64,000 nt of DNA from Cupriavidus campinensis (lineage in GTDB: Bacteria > Pseudomonadota > Gammaproteobacteria > Burkholderiales > Burkholderiaceae). Numbering within the stretch: the stretch's first letter is position 1; the number at the start of each line of letters is the position of its first letter. The stretch is from positions 1-64,000 of the forward strand of contig NZ_CAJPVH010000023.1 in the NCBI RefSeq assembly GCF_905397395.1, read 5' to 3'. Made by a program: the position numbers and the translations under genes. Shown here piece by piece: positions 1 through 7,442 of the stretch. The notes beneath the pieces were generated by a model. It was not told where the DNA came from. It saw nothing but the letters and a program-made list of their open reading frames with translations, and did not search any database.

Positions 1-555
1 CGTGCCGCCAGCGCTGTCGCCGCCGAGCGCGATCCGGGCCGGGTCGGCGCCCAGCCGCTCGGCTTCGGCGAAGACCCAGTGCAGCGCGTCGAAGGCATCG
101 TGGGCGGCCGTCGGGAATTGCCAGTCCGGCCCGAGCCGGTAGTCCACCGACAACACCAGGCATTCCGCGCCAAGGCAGAACGTGCGGCACAGCGCATCGT
201 GCGAATTGACACTCCCCACTGTAAACCCGCCGCCGTGGAAATACACCAGCAACGGCAGCGGATCGGCCCAGCTTGCCTCGCGCGGTGCATAGAGCCGCAC
301 CGGAATCTGATGGCCGTCGCGCGCCGGGATGGCGAAGTTCTCCACGTCATGGACGGGCGGCGGCGAAATATCGAGGATCGGCGCGCTTTTCTCGTACGCA
401 ATCTTGGCGTCCGCCACCTCCAGCGCGTGGATCGGCGGGCGCTTGGCGCGCGCGATCAGGTCCAGCAGCTGCGCAACCTGCGGGTCGAGCGGCTGGGAGG
501 ACTTGCCAGGAGGGACGCCGGACGCGGAATCGGTCGGCAAAGGCTTGGCGGACAT
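1..555 (-). CDS. Alpha/beta hydrolase, HSL-type esterase (C-terminus cut by window edge)
   Basis: The reading frame starts at the ATG complementary to 553-555 and runs off the left edge, so only the first 185 codons are visible. A classic hormone-sensitive-lipase arrangement is seen: the oxyanion motif YFHGGGFTVGS at about residue 105, then GGDSAGG, with the nucleophilic Ser, at the truncation point. The Asp and His of the triad lie outside the window. Such enzymes hydrolyse short- to medium-chain carboxylic esters. The N-terminal 25 residues are low-complexity and no signal peptide is seen. A perfect palindrome 50 bases upstream (605-616) resembles sites in front of the beta-oxidation genes, so it may be co-regulated. 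The ribosome binding site is weak. Confidence 0.85.
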   Translation of the reverse strand, partial: MSAKPLPTDSASGVPPGKSSQPLDPQVAQLLDLIARAKRPPIHALEVADAKIAYEKSAPILDISPPPVHDVENFAIPARDGHQIPVRLYAPREASWADPLPLLVYFHGGGFTVGSVNSHDALCRTFCLGAECLVLSVDYRLGPDWQFPTAAHDAFDALHWVFAEAERLGADPARIALGGDSAGGT

Positions 556-604
556 GGACTGACCCGAGGAAGCTGTCTCTGAATATTGTCGAGGTTCGAA
601 TAGT

Positions 605-616
605 GAACGATCGTTC
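605..616. promoter_or_regulatory. Putative TetR-type operator, copy 1 (GAACGATCGTTC)
   Basis: This is a perfect 12-base palindrome in the short space between the esterase (start 555, minus) and the macrodomain gene (start 752, plus). Similar sequences occur at 13571-13582 and 24171-24182, both next to starts of fatty-acid genes. The palindrome itself is seen directly. That a repressor binds it is inference. Confidence 0.5.
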
Positions 617-751
617 GTTTTCCGTATCATGCCAGCGTTTTGCAGTTGCAGCATGACGAAATCACTGTGGCGATGTGTTTTGGCGACGCTTTTGCGCGAT
701 CATCGACCACATCAGCGGCTATGCTGAGAGCGTATTCCATCGGGAGACACC

Positions 752-1273
752 ATGACAGGCGAGCACTTGCAGGTTGTACACGGGGATATTACGCGGATGG
801 AGGTCGATGCCATCGTCAATGCCGCGAACAACGGCCTGTTGGGCGGCGGGGGCGTGGACGGCGCCATCCACGGCGCGGGCGGGCCGGCCATCATGAACGC
901 GTGCCGGGCGATCCGCGAGGCACAGGGCGGCTGCCCGACCGGCGAAGCGGTCATCACCACGGGCGGCCTGCTGCCGGCGCCCTATGTCATCCATGCAGTG
1001 GGGCCGGTCTGGAAGGGCGGGAGCCAGGACGAGGACGCGCTGCTGGCCAGCGCCTACCGCAACAGCGTGCGGCTGGCCGGCGAGCAGGGCTTGCGCACCC
1101 TCGCCTTCCCGAACATCAGCACCGGCATCTACGGCTTCCCGCGCGACCGCGCCGTGGACATCGCCATCCGCGCCGTGCGGGACGCCCTGCCCAAGGCGCC
1201 GAGCCTGGAGCAGGTGACCTTCGTCTGCTTCGATGACGAGAACTACCGCCTGTACCGCGAGCGGCTCACCTAG
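752..1273 (+). CDS. Macrodomain protein, O-acetyl-ADP-ribose deacetylase type
   Basis: This 173-residue, single-domain protein belongs to the YmdB/MacroD class, which removes ADP-ribose from O-acetyl-ADP-ribose or from mono-ADP-ribosylated carboxyl groups in the cytoplasm. Visible hallmarks are HGDITRMEVDAIVNAANN near the N-terminus, the glycine-rich GLLGGGGVDGAIH loop that holds the distal ribose, a CPTGEAVIT segment, and the phosphate-binding loop ISTGIYGFP. The ATG at 752 has a good GGGAGAC ribosome binding site. It stands alone on the plus strand between two hydrolase genes of the minus strand. A role in clearing sirtuin products fits its place next to acyl-CoA metabolism, but that is inference. 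Confidence 0.9.
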   Translation: MTGEHLQVVHGDITRMEVDAIVNAANNGLLGGGGVDGAIHGAGGPAIMNACRAIREAQGGCPTGEAVITTGGLLPAPYVIHAVGPVWKGGSQDEDALLASAYRNSVRLAGEQGLRTLAFPNISTGIYGFPRDRAVDIAIRAVRDALPKAPSLEQVTFVCFDDENYRLYRERLT

Positions 1274-1300
1274 TCACCCTTCTCTCCTCTCCATCGTCAA

Positions 1301-2233
1301 TCACGGCAGCGCGCTGCGGATCAGCAGATTGATCCGCTCGGGCTGCTCGTGGATGATCCAGTGCGTGCCTTCCGGAATCCGCTCCAGGCGCAGGTCGGGG
1401 ACGAAGTCCTCCAGCCCGTCCGCGAGCGTCTTCGGTAGCGCGCGGTCGTTCTCGCCCCAGATCACCAGCGTGGGCACGCGCACGACGAAGGCCGACGGAT
1501 CGAGCCGCGAGATGTCCGGCGCAGCCTCGCCCGGCCCGGGCGGGTGCATCGGCGAGGCGCGGTAGTAGTTCACGCCCCCCGTGAGCGGATGGCTCCCGGC
1601 ATCGCCCGGCTGCGACCAGGCCGCGTGGTACCGCGTGCGCGTCTCGCCGTTGAACCAGGCGGGCAGCCGGTCCGCGTCGCCCGTCAGCATCTTTTCCAGC
1701 AGCGCGAATTCGTCGGCGGCCAGCGCCTGCTCGGACCCCGGCTTGCGCAGCCAGTTCATATAGCCCGACGCCTTTTGCTGCGCCGCATCGGCCGACAGCG
1801 CCCGGGCAAACACATACGGATGGGGCGAGTTGATGATGATCAACCGCTCGACCAGATCCGGATGCTGGATGGCGAGGTTCCAGCAGATTGCCCCGCCCCA
1901 GTCGTGCGCCACCACCACGCAGCGCTGGTAGCCCAGCGCGCGCACGAACTGCACGAGGTCTTCGACCAGATGCTTCGGCTTGTAGGCGTCCGGCTCGGCC
2001 GGCTTGCTGGACAGGTTGAATCCACGCAGGTCTGGCGCCACGGCGAAATGGGTCTGGCCGAACTGCGCCAGCTGGTGCTCCCAGGCGTACCAGAACTCGG
2101 GGAAGCCATGCACGAACAGGATGAGCGGCCTGCCCTGCTCCCCGGCGCTCGCGTAATGGAGGCGGGTGCCGTTGGGCAGGTTGGCAAACTGCAGGTGCTG
2201 AATCACAGCGGGTGCGGTCATCGCGGTCTCCAT
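1301..2233 (-). CDS. Alpha/beta hydrolase, soluble epoxide hydrolase-like
   Basis: This is a 310-residue alpha/beta-hydrolase. The motifs HGFPEFWYAW and AHDWGGAICW place an Asp at the nucleophile elbow, as in epoxide hydrolases, rather than Ser. WGENDRALP and GTHWIIHEQ supply the acid and His. Tyr residues suited to epoxide activation (TRYHAAW, YYRAS) lie in the cap region. The start is the ATG at 2233, six bases inside an upstream GTG, because AAAGGAG sits five bases before that ATG. It is the last gene of the acyl-CoA run, 30 bases after the SDR gene. The physiological substrate is unknown; a lipid-derived or xenobiotic epoxide is inference. A haloacid-dehalogenase relative is less likely, since those usually carry HDRGG. 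Confidence 0.85.
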   Translation of the reverse strand: METAMTAPAVIQHLQFANLPNGTRLHYASAGEQGRPLILFVHGFPEFWYAWEHQLAQFGQTHFAVAPDLRGFNLSSKPAEPDAYKPKHLVEDLVQFVRALGYQRCVVVAHDWGGAICWNLAIQHPDLVERLIIINSPHPYVFARALSADAAQQKASGYMNWLRKPGSEQALAADEFALLEKMLTGDADRLPAWFNGETRTRYHAAWSQPGDAGSHPLTGGVNYYRASPMHPPGPGEAAPDISRLDPSAFVVRVPTLVIWGENDRALPKTLADGLEDFVPDLRLERIPEGTHWIIHEQPERINLLIRSALP

Positions 2234-2263
2234 CGCCACTCCTTTACGTTAGGGTGGCTCGGT

Positions 2264-3166
2264 TCAGCCGCGCAGCGCGGCGATCAGGCCGGCGCGCACT
2301 TCCTTCTTGTCGCCGAACGGATCGCCCGGATTGCGCTGGCCGACGATGTCCTCCATGCGTTGCCGCACCGTCTCCAGCGCCTGCGGGTGGGAGTAAATAT
2401 AGAAGCTTTCGTCGCGGATGGCGTCGAAAGTCAGCTGCGCCACGTCCGCCGCCGTCACCTTGCCGGAATGGACGGCCTTGTCCGACAACGCCTGCGACAC
2501 CAGTTGCGAGCGCGTGGGCGGTGCCTCATTGGCCAGCCCGGCCGGGCGGTTGCGCTGCGACTGGCTGATGCCGGTCGGCACGAAGTACGGGCACAGCACC
2601 GAGCAATGCACCTGCTCCGTGACCAGGCTCAGATCCTGGTAGAGCGACTCCGACAGCGCCACCACCGCGTGCTTGGACACGTTGTAGACCCCCATCGCCG
2701 GCGGGTTCAACAGCCCCGCCATCGACGCCGTATTGACGATATGGCCCTGGTAGGCCGGGTCCTTCGCGGCAGCGGCCAGCATCAGCGGGGTGAAGATCCG
2801 CACGCCGTGGATCACGCCGTAGAGGTTCACGCCGAGCACCCAGTCCCAGTCCTTCTGGGTGTTTTCCCAGAGCAGCCCGCCCGCGCCGACGCCGGCGTTG
2901 TTGAACAGCAGGTGGACTTCGCCGAACGCGGTCATCGCCGCGTCCGCCAGCGCCTGCACGTCTTCGGCGCGCGACACATCGGTGCGCAGGCCGATGACCG
3001 GCACGCCCTGCGCCTTGAATTCGGCGATGGTTGCGTCGAGTGCATCTTCCTGCACATCAGCCAGCACCAGCTTCATGCCCAGCGAGGCGCCGATCCGGGC
3101 GAACTCCTTGCCGAAACCGGACGCGCCGCCGGTGATCACCGCCACCTTGCTCTCGAACTGCTTCAT
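2264..3166 (-). CDS. SDR family NAD(P)-dependent oxidoreductase
   Basis: This is a 300-residue classical short-chain dehydrogenase. TGGASGFG near the N-terminus is the dinucleotide-binding loop, NNAGVGAGG is the structural NNAG motif, and Ser of NTASMAG with Tyr and Lys of YNVSK form the active site. The C-terminal tail is about 50 residues longer than in minimal 250-residue SDRs. The open frame extends far upstream, but the ATG at 3166 is preceded by GGAGGAGA and starts exactly at the conserved KVAVITGG strand. It sits inside the acyl-CoA cluster between the GST and epoxide-hydrolase genes, so a hydroxyacyl or alcohol substrate is plausible but unproven. A CTTATATAGG element lies in its leader. 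Confidence 0.9.
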   Translation of the reverse strand: MKQFESKVAVITGGASGFGKEFARIGASLGMKLVLADVQEDALDATIAEFKAQGVPVIGLRTDVSRAEDVQALADAAMTAFGEVHLLFNNAGVGAGGLLWENTQKDWDWVLGVNLYGVIHGVRIFTPLMLAAAAKDPAYQGHIVNTASMAGLLNPPAMGVYNVSKHAVVALSESLYQDLSLVTEQVHCSVLCPYFVPTGISQSQRNRPAGLANEAPPTRSQLVSQALSDKAVHSGKVTAADVAQLTFDAIRDESFYIYSHPQALETVRQRMEDIVGQRNPGDPFGDKKEVRAGLIAALRG

Positions 3167-3204
3167 ATCGTCTCCTCCGGCAGATGCCTTCTTATATAGG
3201 GGTG

Positions 3205-4140
3205 TCAGGCGGCGGACTGCACGTGGTAGCCCTGCCGCGGGAAATGGACGTTGACGGCGCCGGCACGCGGGTCCTGCCGGCGGATGGTGACCACGTGGCC
3301 GGTCAGTGTCAGCAGCACGCCGGCGACGGGGTCCTTCGCGTAATCGGTGGGCGTGACCGTGACCGGGTCGCCCGCCGACAAGCCGCTGCCGGGCAGGATG
3401 GTGGTGTCGTGCGGCAGCGGGTCGTGGTTCAGCGCATCGGCGATGGCGGTCTCGGAGGGCACCACGCGCAGCTTGCCGTGGCCATACGCCTGCATCCGCG
3501 CGAACCAGGTCTTGACCAGCGGGTAGCCGTCGAGGATCGCCGCCAGCGGCGTGGCGCGGCGGATGAACCAGAGGTTGTGGAACAGCGAGAAATCGGCGAT
3601 CGACAACTCCGGGCCCGCCACATGCGGCACCCCTGCCGCGAACTGCTCCTGCAGGCGGCCCAGCGTGTCGTGCAGCATGGCGGCGGCCTCGGGCAGCGGC
3701 ATGCGCAGCGCGTTGGTATCGCCGCGCATGGCCTTGCGGTCGGCGATGAACGCCTGCACCTGGCCCGGCGTCAGGTGCGCCAGCATCGCCTGCACGCCGG
3801 CCGGCTGCATCGTGTAGGTGACCGAGGCCGTGAACAGCGCGCTGTCCATCCACGCCGCCGCCAGCCGCGCCGAGGCAGCCTGGATGGCCGGGTACAGCGG
3901 CGGCTGGGGGGCCAGCCGGTCCAGCACGTCGCAGATCAGCGCCGTATCGCAATAGATGTCCGCGCCAATCTGCATCACCGGGGTGCGGCGGTAGCCGCCG
4001 GTCAGCGCCAGCAGGTCGGGCTTGGGCAGGATGGGCGGGATCTCCACCGCGTTCCAGGTCAAGCCCTTGGCGCCGAGTACGAGACGGATCTTCTCGGAAA
4101 ACGGCGAGGTGGCGTACTGATGCAGGATGATGTCAGGCAT
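3205..4140 (-). CDS. Glutathione S-transferase family protein with C-terminal extension
   Basis: This is a 311-residue protein. Residues 1-78 form a thioredoxin-like GST N-domain; the conserved cis-Pro lies in RRTPVMQIG and the gamma-glutamyl contact in CDTALI. Residues 85-225 are the helical GST C-domain with the N-capping motif ELSIADFSLFH. Residues 236-311 are an added beta-rich stretch not found in ordinary 200-220-residue GSTs. A catalytic Ser at position 11-12 (ATSPFS) is possible. The neighbours are an aldolase-like gene and an SDR gene, transcribed together. Glutathione conjugation or isomerisation of an electrophilic intermediate is a reasonable role, but the substrate is unknown. 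Confidence 0.82.
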   Translation of the reverse strand: MPDIILHQYATSPFSEKIRLVLGAKGLTWNAVEIPPILPKPDLLALTGGYRRTPVMQIGADIYCDTALICDVLDRLAPQPPLYPAIQAASARLAAAWMDSALFTASVTYTMQPAGVQAMLAHLTPGQVQAFIADRKAMRGDTNALRMPLPEAAAMLHDTLGRLQEQFAAGVPHVAGPELSIADFSLFHNLWFIRRATPLAAILDGYPLVKTWFARMQAYGHGKLRVVPSETAIADALNHDPLPHDTTILPGSGLSAGDPVTVTPTDYAKDPVAGVLLTLTGHVVTIRRQDPRAGAVNVHFPRQGYHVQSAA

Positions 4141-4181
4141 GCGATGCGGGTCCGGTCAGGTCGGGTTGGATCGATGGGGGC

Positions 4182-5024
4182 TTATTCCAGCAGGTCGGGC
4201 TGCTCGCGCACGATGCGCGCGTACAGCGGCTGGAACTGGAACCAACCCGCCTGTGCAGTGCCGACGATGGAGTATGCCTGCCGCGCCGCTGCCTCGCCAA
4301 TCATCTTGAGCGGGGCGTTGGTGCGCGCCGCCGCGGCCTCCGCCAGCAGTTGCACCTGGCACGAGCGCTCCATCGTGATGAACCACCACGCGGCCTCGTC
4401 CACGGTCTTGCCGACGGTCAGCAGGCCGTGGTTCTGGAGGATGGCGGCCTTGTTGTCGCCCAGCGCGTTGGCAATGCGCTGGCCTTCGTCGAGTTCCACC
4501 ACCACGCCGCCGAAGTCGTCGTACAGCGCGTGGTCGTCGTAGAAGGCGCAGACATCCTGGGTCAGCGGATCGAGCTTGCGGCCCAGCGTGGACCACGCGC
4601 GGCCATGGGTGCTGTGCGAGTGCGCCGCCGCCACGGCGTCCGGCCGGGTCTGGTGCACGCGCGAGTGGATGGCAAACGCCGCCGCGTTGACCGGGTAGTC
4701 GCCCTCCACCACGTTGCCGTGGTGATCGCAGCGGATCAGGTTGGACACCGTCACCTGGCTGAAATGGACGCCGAACGGGTTGACCCAGAAGGTGTCCTCG
4801 AACTCGGGGTCGCGCGCGGTGATATGACCGGCCACGCCTTCATCGAACCCGAATTTCGAGAACAGCCGGAACGCCGCCGCCAGCCGCTGCTTGCGGTGCA
4901 GCCGCTCCTGCGCCGGGGTGTCGAACTTGGGCGGGCGCGGCAGGTTGCGGTAGCGGGCCTTGACCTCCTCGGACAGGCCCTCGGCCATGTCGTCGGGGCG
5001 GGGTGTGGATTGCGGGGCGTTCAT
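4182..5024 (-). CDS. Class II aldolase/adducin-like protein
   Basis: This is a 280-residue protein with the class II aldolase/adducin fold. The metal-binding histidines are visible in HSHSTHG and in the ILQNHGLLTVG motif near residue 200. The conserved GHITARDPE and FWVNPFG segments identify the adducin-like branch common in proteobacteria. These cytoplasmic proteins are metal-dependent aldolases or decarboxylases of sugar phosphates, or have no assigned substrate. No phosphate-binding set typical of fuculose aldolase is obvious. It lies 41 bases from the GST gene and 42 from the MDR gene, so it is almost certainly in their operon. Its place in an acyl-CoA pathway is unexplained. Confidence 0.85.
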   Translation of the reverse strand: MNAPQSTPRPDDMAEGLSEEVKARYRNLPRPPKFDTPAQERLHRKQRLAAAFRLFSKFGFDEGVAGHITARDPEFEDTFWVNPFGVHFSQVTVSNLIRCDHHGNVVEGDYPVNAAAFAIHSRVHQTRPDAVAAAHSHSTHGRAWSTLGRKLDPLTQDVCAFYDDHALYDDFGGVVVELDEGQRIANALGDNKAAILQNHGLLTVGKTVDEAAWWFITMERSCQVQLLAEAAAARTNAPLKMIGEAAARQAYSIVGTAQAGWFQFQPLYARIVREQPDLLE

Positions 5025-5066
5025 GGGGTGTCTCCCTCTATATAGGTATACGTGTGGCGGCTGGCG

Positions 5067-6080
5067 TCAGACCAGCTTCACGAGTTGCTTGCCGAAGTTC
5101 TTGCCCTTCAGCAGGCCGATGAAGGCTTCCGGCGCGCTGGCCAGCCCCTCGGCAATGCTCTCGCGGAACTTGATCTTGCCCTGCGCCACGTAGGTGCCGA
5201 GTTCCTTGAGCGCCTGCGGCCAGACGTCCATGTGCTCGGAGACGATAAAGCCCTCGATGCGTGCACGCGATACAAGGATCGCCCGCGGATTGCGGATCGG
5301 CATGTCCTGGCCGTCGTAGCCGGCGATCAGGCCGCACACCGCCACGCGCGCGAAGGCGTTCAGGCGGGCCAGCACCACGTCGAGGATGTCGCCGCCCACG
5401 TTCTCGAAGTAACCGTCGATGCCGTCCGGGGTGACGTCCTTGACCATCGCGTAGAGTTCCTTGGCGTCCTTGGCGGCCTTGTAGTCCACGCAGGCGTCAA
5501 AACCGAGTTCCTTGACCACGTAGTCGCACTTGTCGCGTCCGCCGGCCACGCCGATCACGCGGCAGCCGGCGAGCTTCGCCAGTTGGCCCACCACGCTGCC
5601 CACCGCGCCGGACGCGGCGCTGACCACGATGGTCTCGCCCGCCTTCGGCGCGATGATCTTGTTCAGGCCGTACCAGGCCGTCACGCCGGGCATGCCCACC
5701 GAGCCAAGGTAGGCCGACAGCGGGATATGCGTGGTATCGACCTTCTGGATGCCGCCGCCGTCGCTCACGCCGTATTCCTGCCAGCCGAACATGCCGACAA
5801 CCTTGTCGCCCACGTTCCACTTCGGATTCTTGCTCGCCACCACCTCGCCCACGGTGCCGCCAATCATCACCTCGCCCAGCGGCTGCGGATTGGCGTACGA
5901 CTTGCCCTCGCTCATGCGGCCGCGCATGTACGGGTCCAGCGACAGGTAATGGTTGCGCACGAGCACCTGGCCATCGGCCAGTTCCGGCACGGGCGCCTGC
6001 TCCAGGCGGAAGTTGTCGGGCGTGACGGCTGCCGTGGGGCGCGAGGCCAGGACGATGCGCTGATAGGTTTGCTTCGACAT
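5067..6080 (-). CDS. NADP-dependent oxidoreductase, MDR superfamily (CurA/PTGR type)
   Basis: This is a 337-residue, zinc-free medium-chain reductase. Seen are the N-terminal PVPELADGQVLVRNHYLSLDPYMRGRM block, the Rossmann segment VSAASGAVGSVVGQLAK at about residue 155, GGRDKCDYV where NADP phosphate is read, and YFENVGGDI. Members of this group reduce the 2,3-double bond of enones, such as prostaglandin reductase or curcumin reductase. It would fit reduction of an alpha,beta-unsaturated carbonyl compound made from the products of neighbouring genes. Start chosen at MSKQTYQRI, after a GGAACC-type ribosome binding site. The family is certain and the substrate is not. Confidence 0.9.
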   Translation of the reverse strand: MSKQTYQRIVLASRPTAAVTPDNFRLEQAPVPELADGQVLVRNHYLSLDPYMRGRMSEGKSYANPQPLGEVMIGGTVGEVVASKNPKWNVGDKVVGMFGWQEYGVSDGGGIQKVDTTHIPLSAYLGSVGMPGVTAWYGLNKIIAPKAGETIVVSAASGAVGSVVGQLAKLAGCRVIGVAGGRDKCDYVVKELGFDACVDYKAAKDAKELYAMVKDVTPDGIDGYFENVGGDILDVVLARLNAFARVAVCGLIAGYDGQDMPIRNPRAILVSRARIEGFIVSEHMDVWPQALKELGTYVAQGKIKFRESIAEGLASAPEAFIGLLKGKNFGKQLVKLV

Positions 6081-6151
6081 GATGGGTTCCTTCGCTCGAT
6101 CAGGAGATACGTTAGGAAAAATACGAGAAGACGCGGCGCAACGGTCAGCCG

Positions 6152-6592
6152 TCAGCCATCCGCGCCGGAGTCAGGCGAGCCGGGCTTGCGCTGGGGCGGC
6201 ATGCGCTTGATGTACTTGAAGGTGCCGGATGCCCTGGAGACGATCGCCCCGGCTTCATCGACGATCTCGCCCTCGCAGAACACCATGGTCGAGGTGCGAT
6301 GCACGGCCAGCCCGCGCGCGCGCAGCTTGCCACGCCCCGGCGCCATGAAGCTGGTTTTCATCTCGATGGTGACCACGCCCCGGCCATCGGTGTCCATCGA
6401 CCGGCCGGCGACGGCCATGGCCACGTCCAGCAGCGTCATCAGCACGCCGCCGTGGGCCATATCCCAGCTGTTCTGGTGGCGCTCGCGCAGGTCGAGTTCG
6501 ATCTCGCTGCGGCCGCCCTCCATGAAGTTGCAGCGCACGCCGAGGTCGGCCAGGAACGGGATCTGGAGCTTAAAGCCGTTGTCTTGCGTCAT
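6152..6592 (-). CDS. PaaI-type hotdog-fold acyl-CoA thioesterase
   Basis: This 146-residue protein has the single hotdog domain of the PaaI/YbgC-like thioesterases. The motif WDMAHGGVLMTLLDVAMAVA contains the conserved HGG and a downstream acidic residue at the active-site helix. VTIEMKTSFMAPGRG forms the following strands. Such enzymes hydrolyse acyl- or aryl-CoA and so release free CoA. It sits between an SDR gene (25 bases upstream) and the MDR gene (71 bases downstream), which fits overflow control of CoA esters in this operon. No signal peptide is seen, so it acts in the cytoplasm. Confidence 0.88.
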   Translation of the reverse strand: MTQDNGFKLQIPFLADLGVRCNFMEGGRSEIELDLRERHQNSWDMAHGGVLMTLLDVAMAVAGRSMDTDGRGVVTIEMKTSFMAPGRGKLRARGLAVHRTSTMVFCEGEIVDEAGAIVSRASGTFKYIKRMPPQRKPGSPDSGADG

Positions 6593-6617
6593 GGTTCGGA
6601 TCGTACTCGGACTGCGC

Positions 6618-7400
6618 TCAAACCGCGCTCACGCCACCGTCAACGGCCAGGATCTGGCCGGTGATGTGCTTGCCCGCCGCCGTGGCGAACAGCAGCGCGG
6701 CGCCCTTGAGGTCTTCGTCGTCGCCCAGGCGGTGCAGCGGCACGCCGGCGCACATCGCCTCCACGCCCAGCCGCTCCAGCGAGCCCTTGGTCATCTTCGA
6801 CGGGAAGAAGCCCGGCGCCAGCGCGTTGACGGTGATGTTGTGCTCGCCCCACTCGGCCGCCAGCGTGCGCGTGAAGTTGACCACGGCGCCCTTGGAGGTG
6901 TTGTAGGCAATCGTCTCCATGCTGCCCGGCGGGTTGCCGGCCAGCCCGGCGATGGACGCCACGTTGATCACGCGGCCATGGCGGCGCGGGATCATCGACA
7001 GCTTGCCCACGCGCTGCGTCAGCAGGAACAGGCCGCGGATGTTCAGGTTCATCACCTTGTCCCACGCTTCCACGGGGTGGTCTTCGGCCGGGGCGCCCCA
7101 GGTGGCGCCGGCGTTGTTGACCAGGATGTCGATGTGGCCGAGCCGGGCCAGCGACTCGTCGGCCAGCCGGGCGATTTCGTCATCACGCGCGCCATCGGCG
7201 GCAATCCAGTCGGCCTCGATGCCGCGCGACTGAAGATGCGCCTGCGCAGCCTGCAGTTCGTCGGCCTTGCGGGCGGACAGCACGATGCGCGCGCCCTGCT
7301 CGCCCAGCGCCTCGGCAATCTGCAGCCCGAGCCCGCGCGAGCCGCCGGTAATCAGCGCGGTCTGGCCCTTGAGGTCGAACAGTTGCTGGATGGTATGCAT
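6618..7400 (-). CDS. SDR family oxidoreductase
   Basis: This is a 260-residue classical SDR. ALITGGSRGLG is the cofactor loop, NNAGATWG the NNAG motif, and Ser of NVASIAG with YNTSK the catalytic set. VDGGVSAV at the C-terminus is typical of FabG-like and gluconate-dehydrogenase-like members. It lies 42 bases after the acyl-CoA dehydrogenase gene and 25 before the thioesterase gene. A 3-hydroxyacyl or related alcohol dehydrogenase role is suggested by these neighbours. Coenzyme choice cannot be settled by eye; SARKADEL after the second beta strand suggests NADP. Confidence 0.9.
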   Translation of the reverse strand: MHTIQQLFDLKGQTALITGGSRGLGLQIAEALGEQGARIVLSARKADELQAAQAHLQSRGIEADWIAADGARDDEIARLADESLARLGHIDILVNNAGATWGAPAEDHPVEAWDKVMNLNIRGLFLLTQRVGKLSMIPRRHGRVINVASIAGLAGNPPGSMETIAYNTSKGAVVNFTRTLAAEWGEHNITVNALAPGFFPSKMTKGSLERLGVEAMCAGVPLHRLGDDEDLKGAALLFATAAGKHITGQILAVDGGVSAV

Positions 7401-7442
7401 GCTTGTCTCCTTGTTATCGTGTGGATGCGGGGGCCGTGGCGG

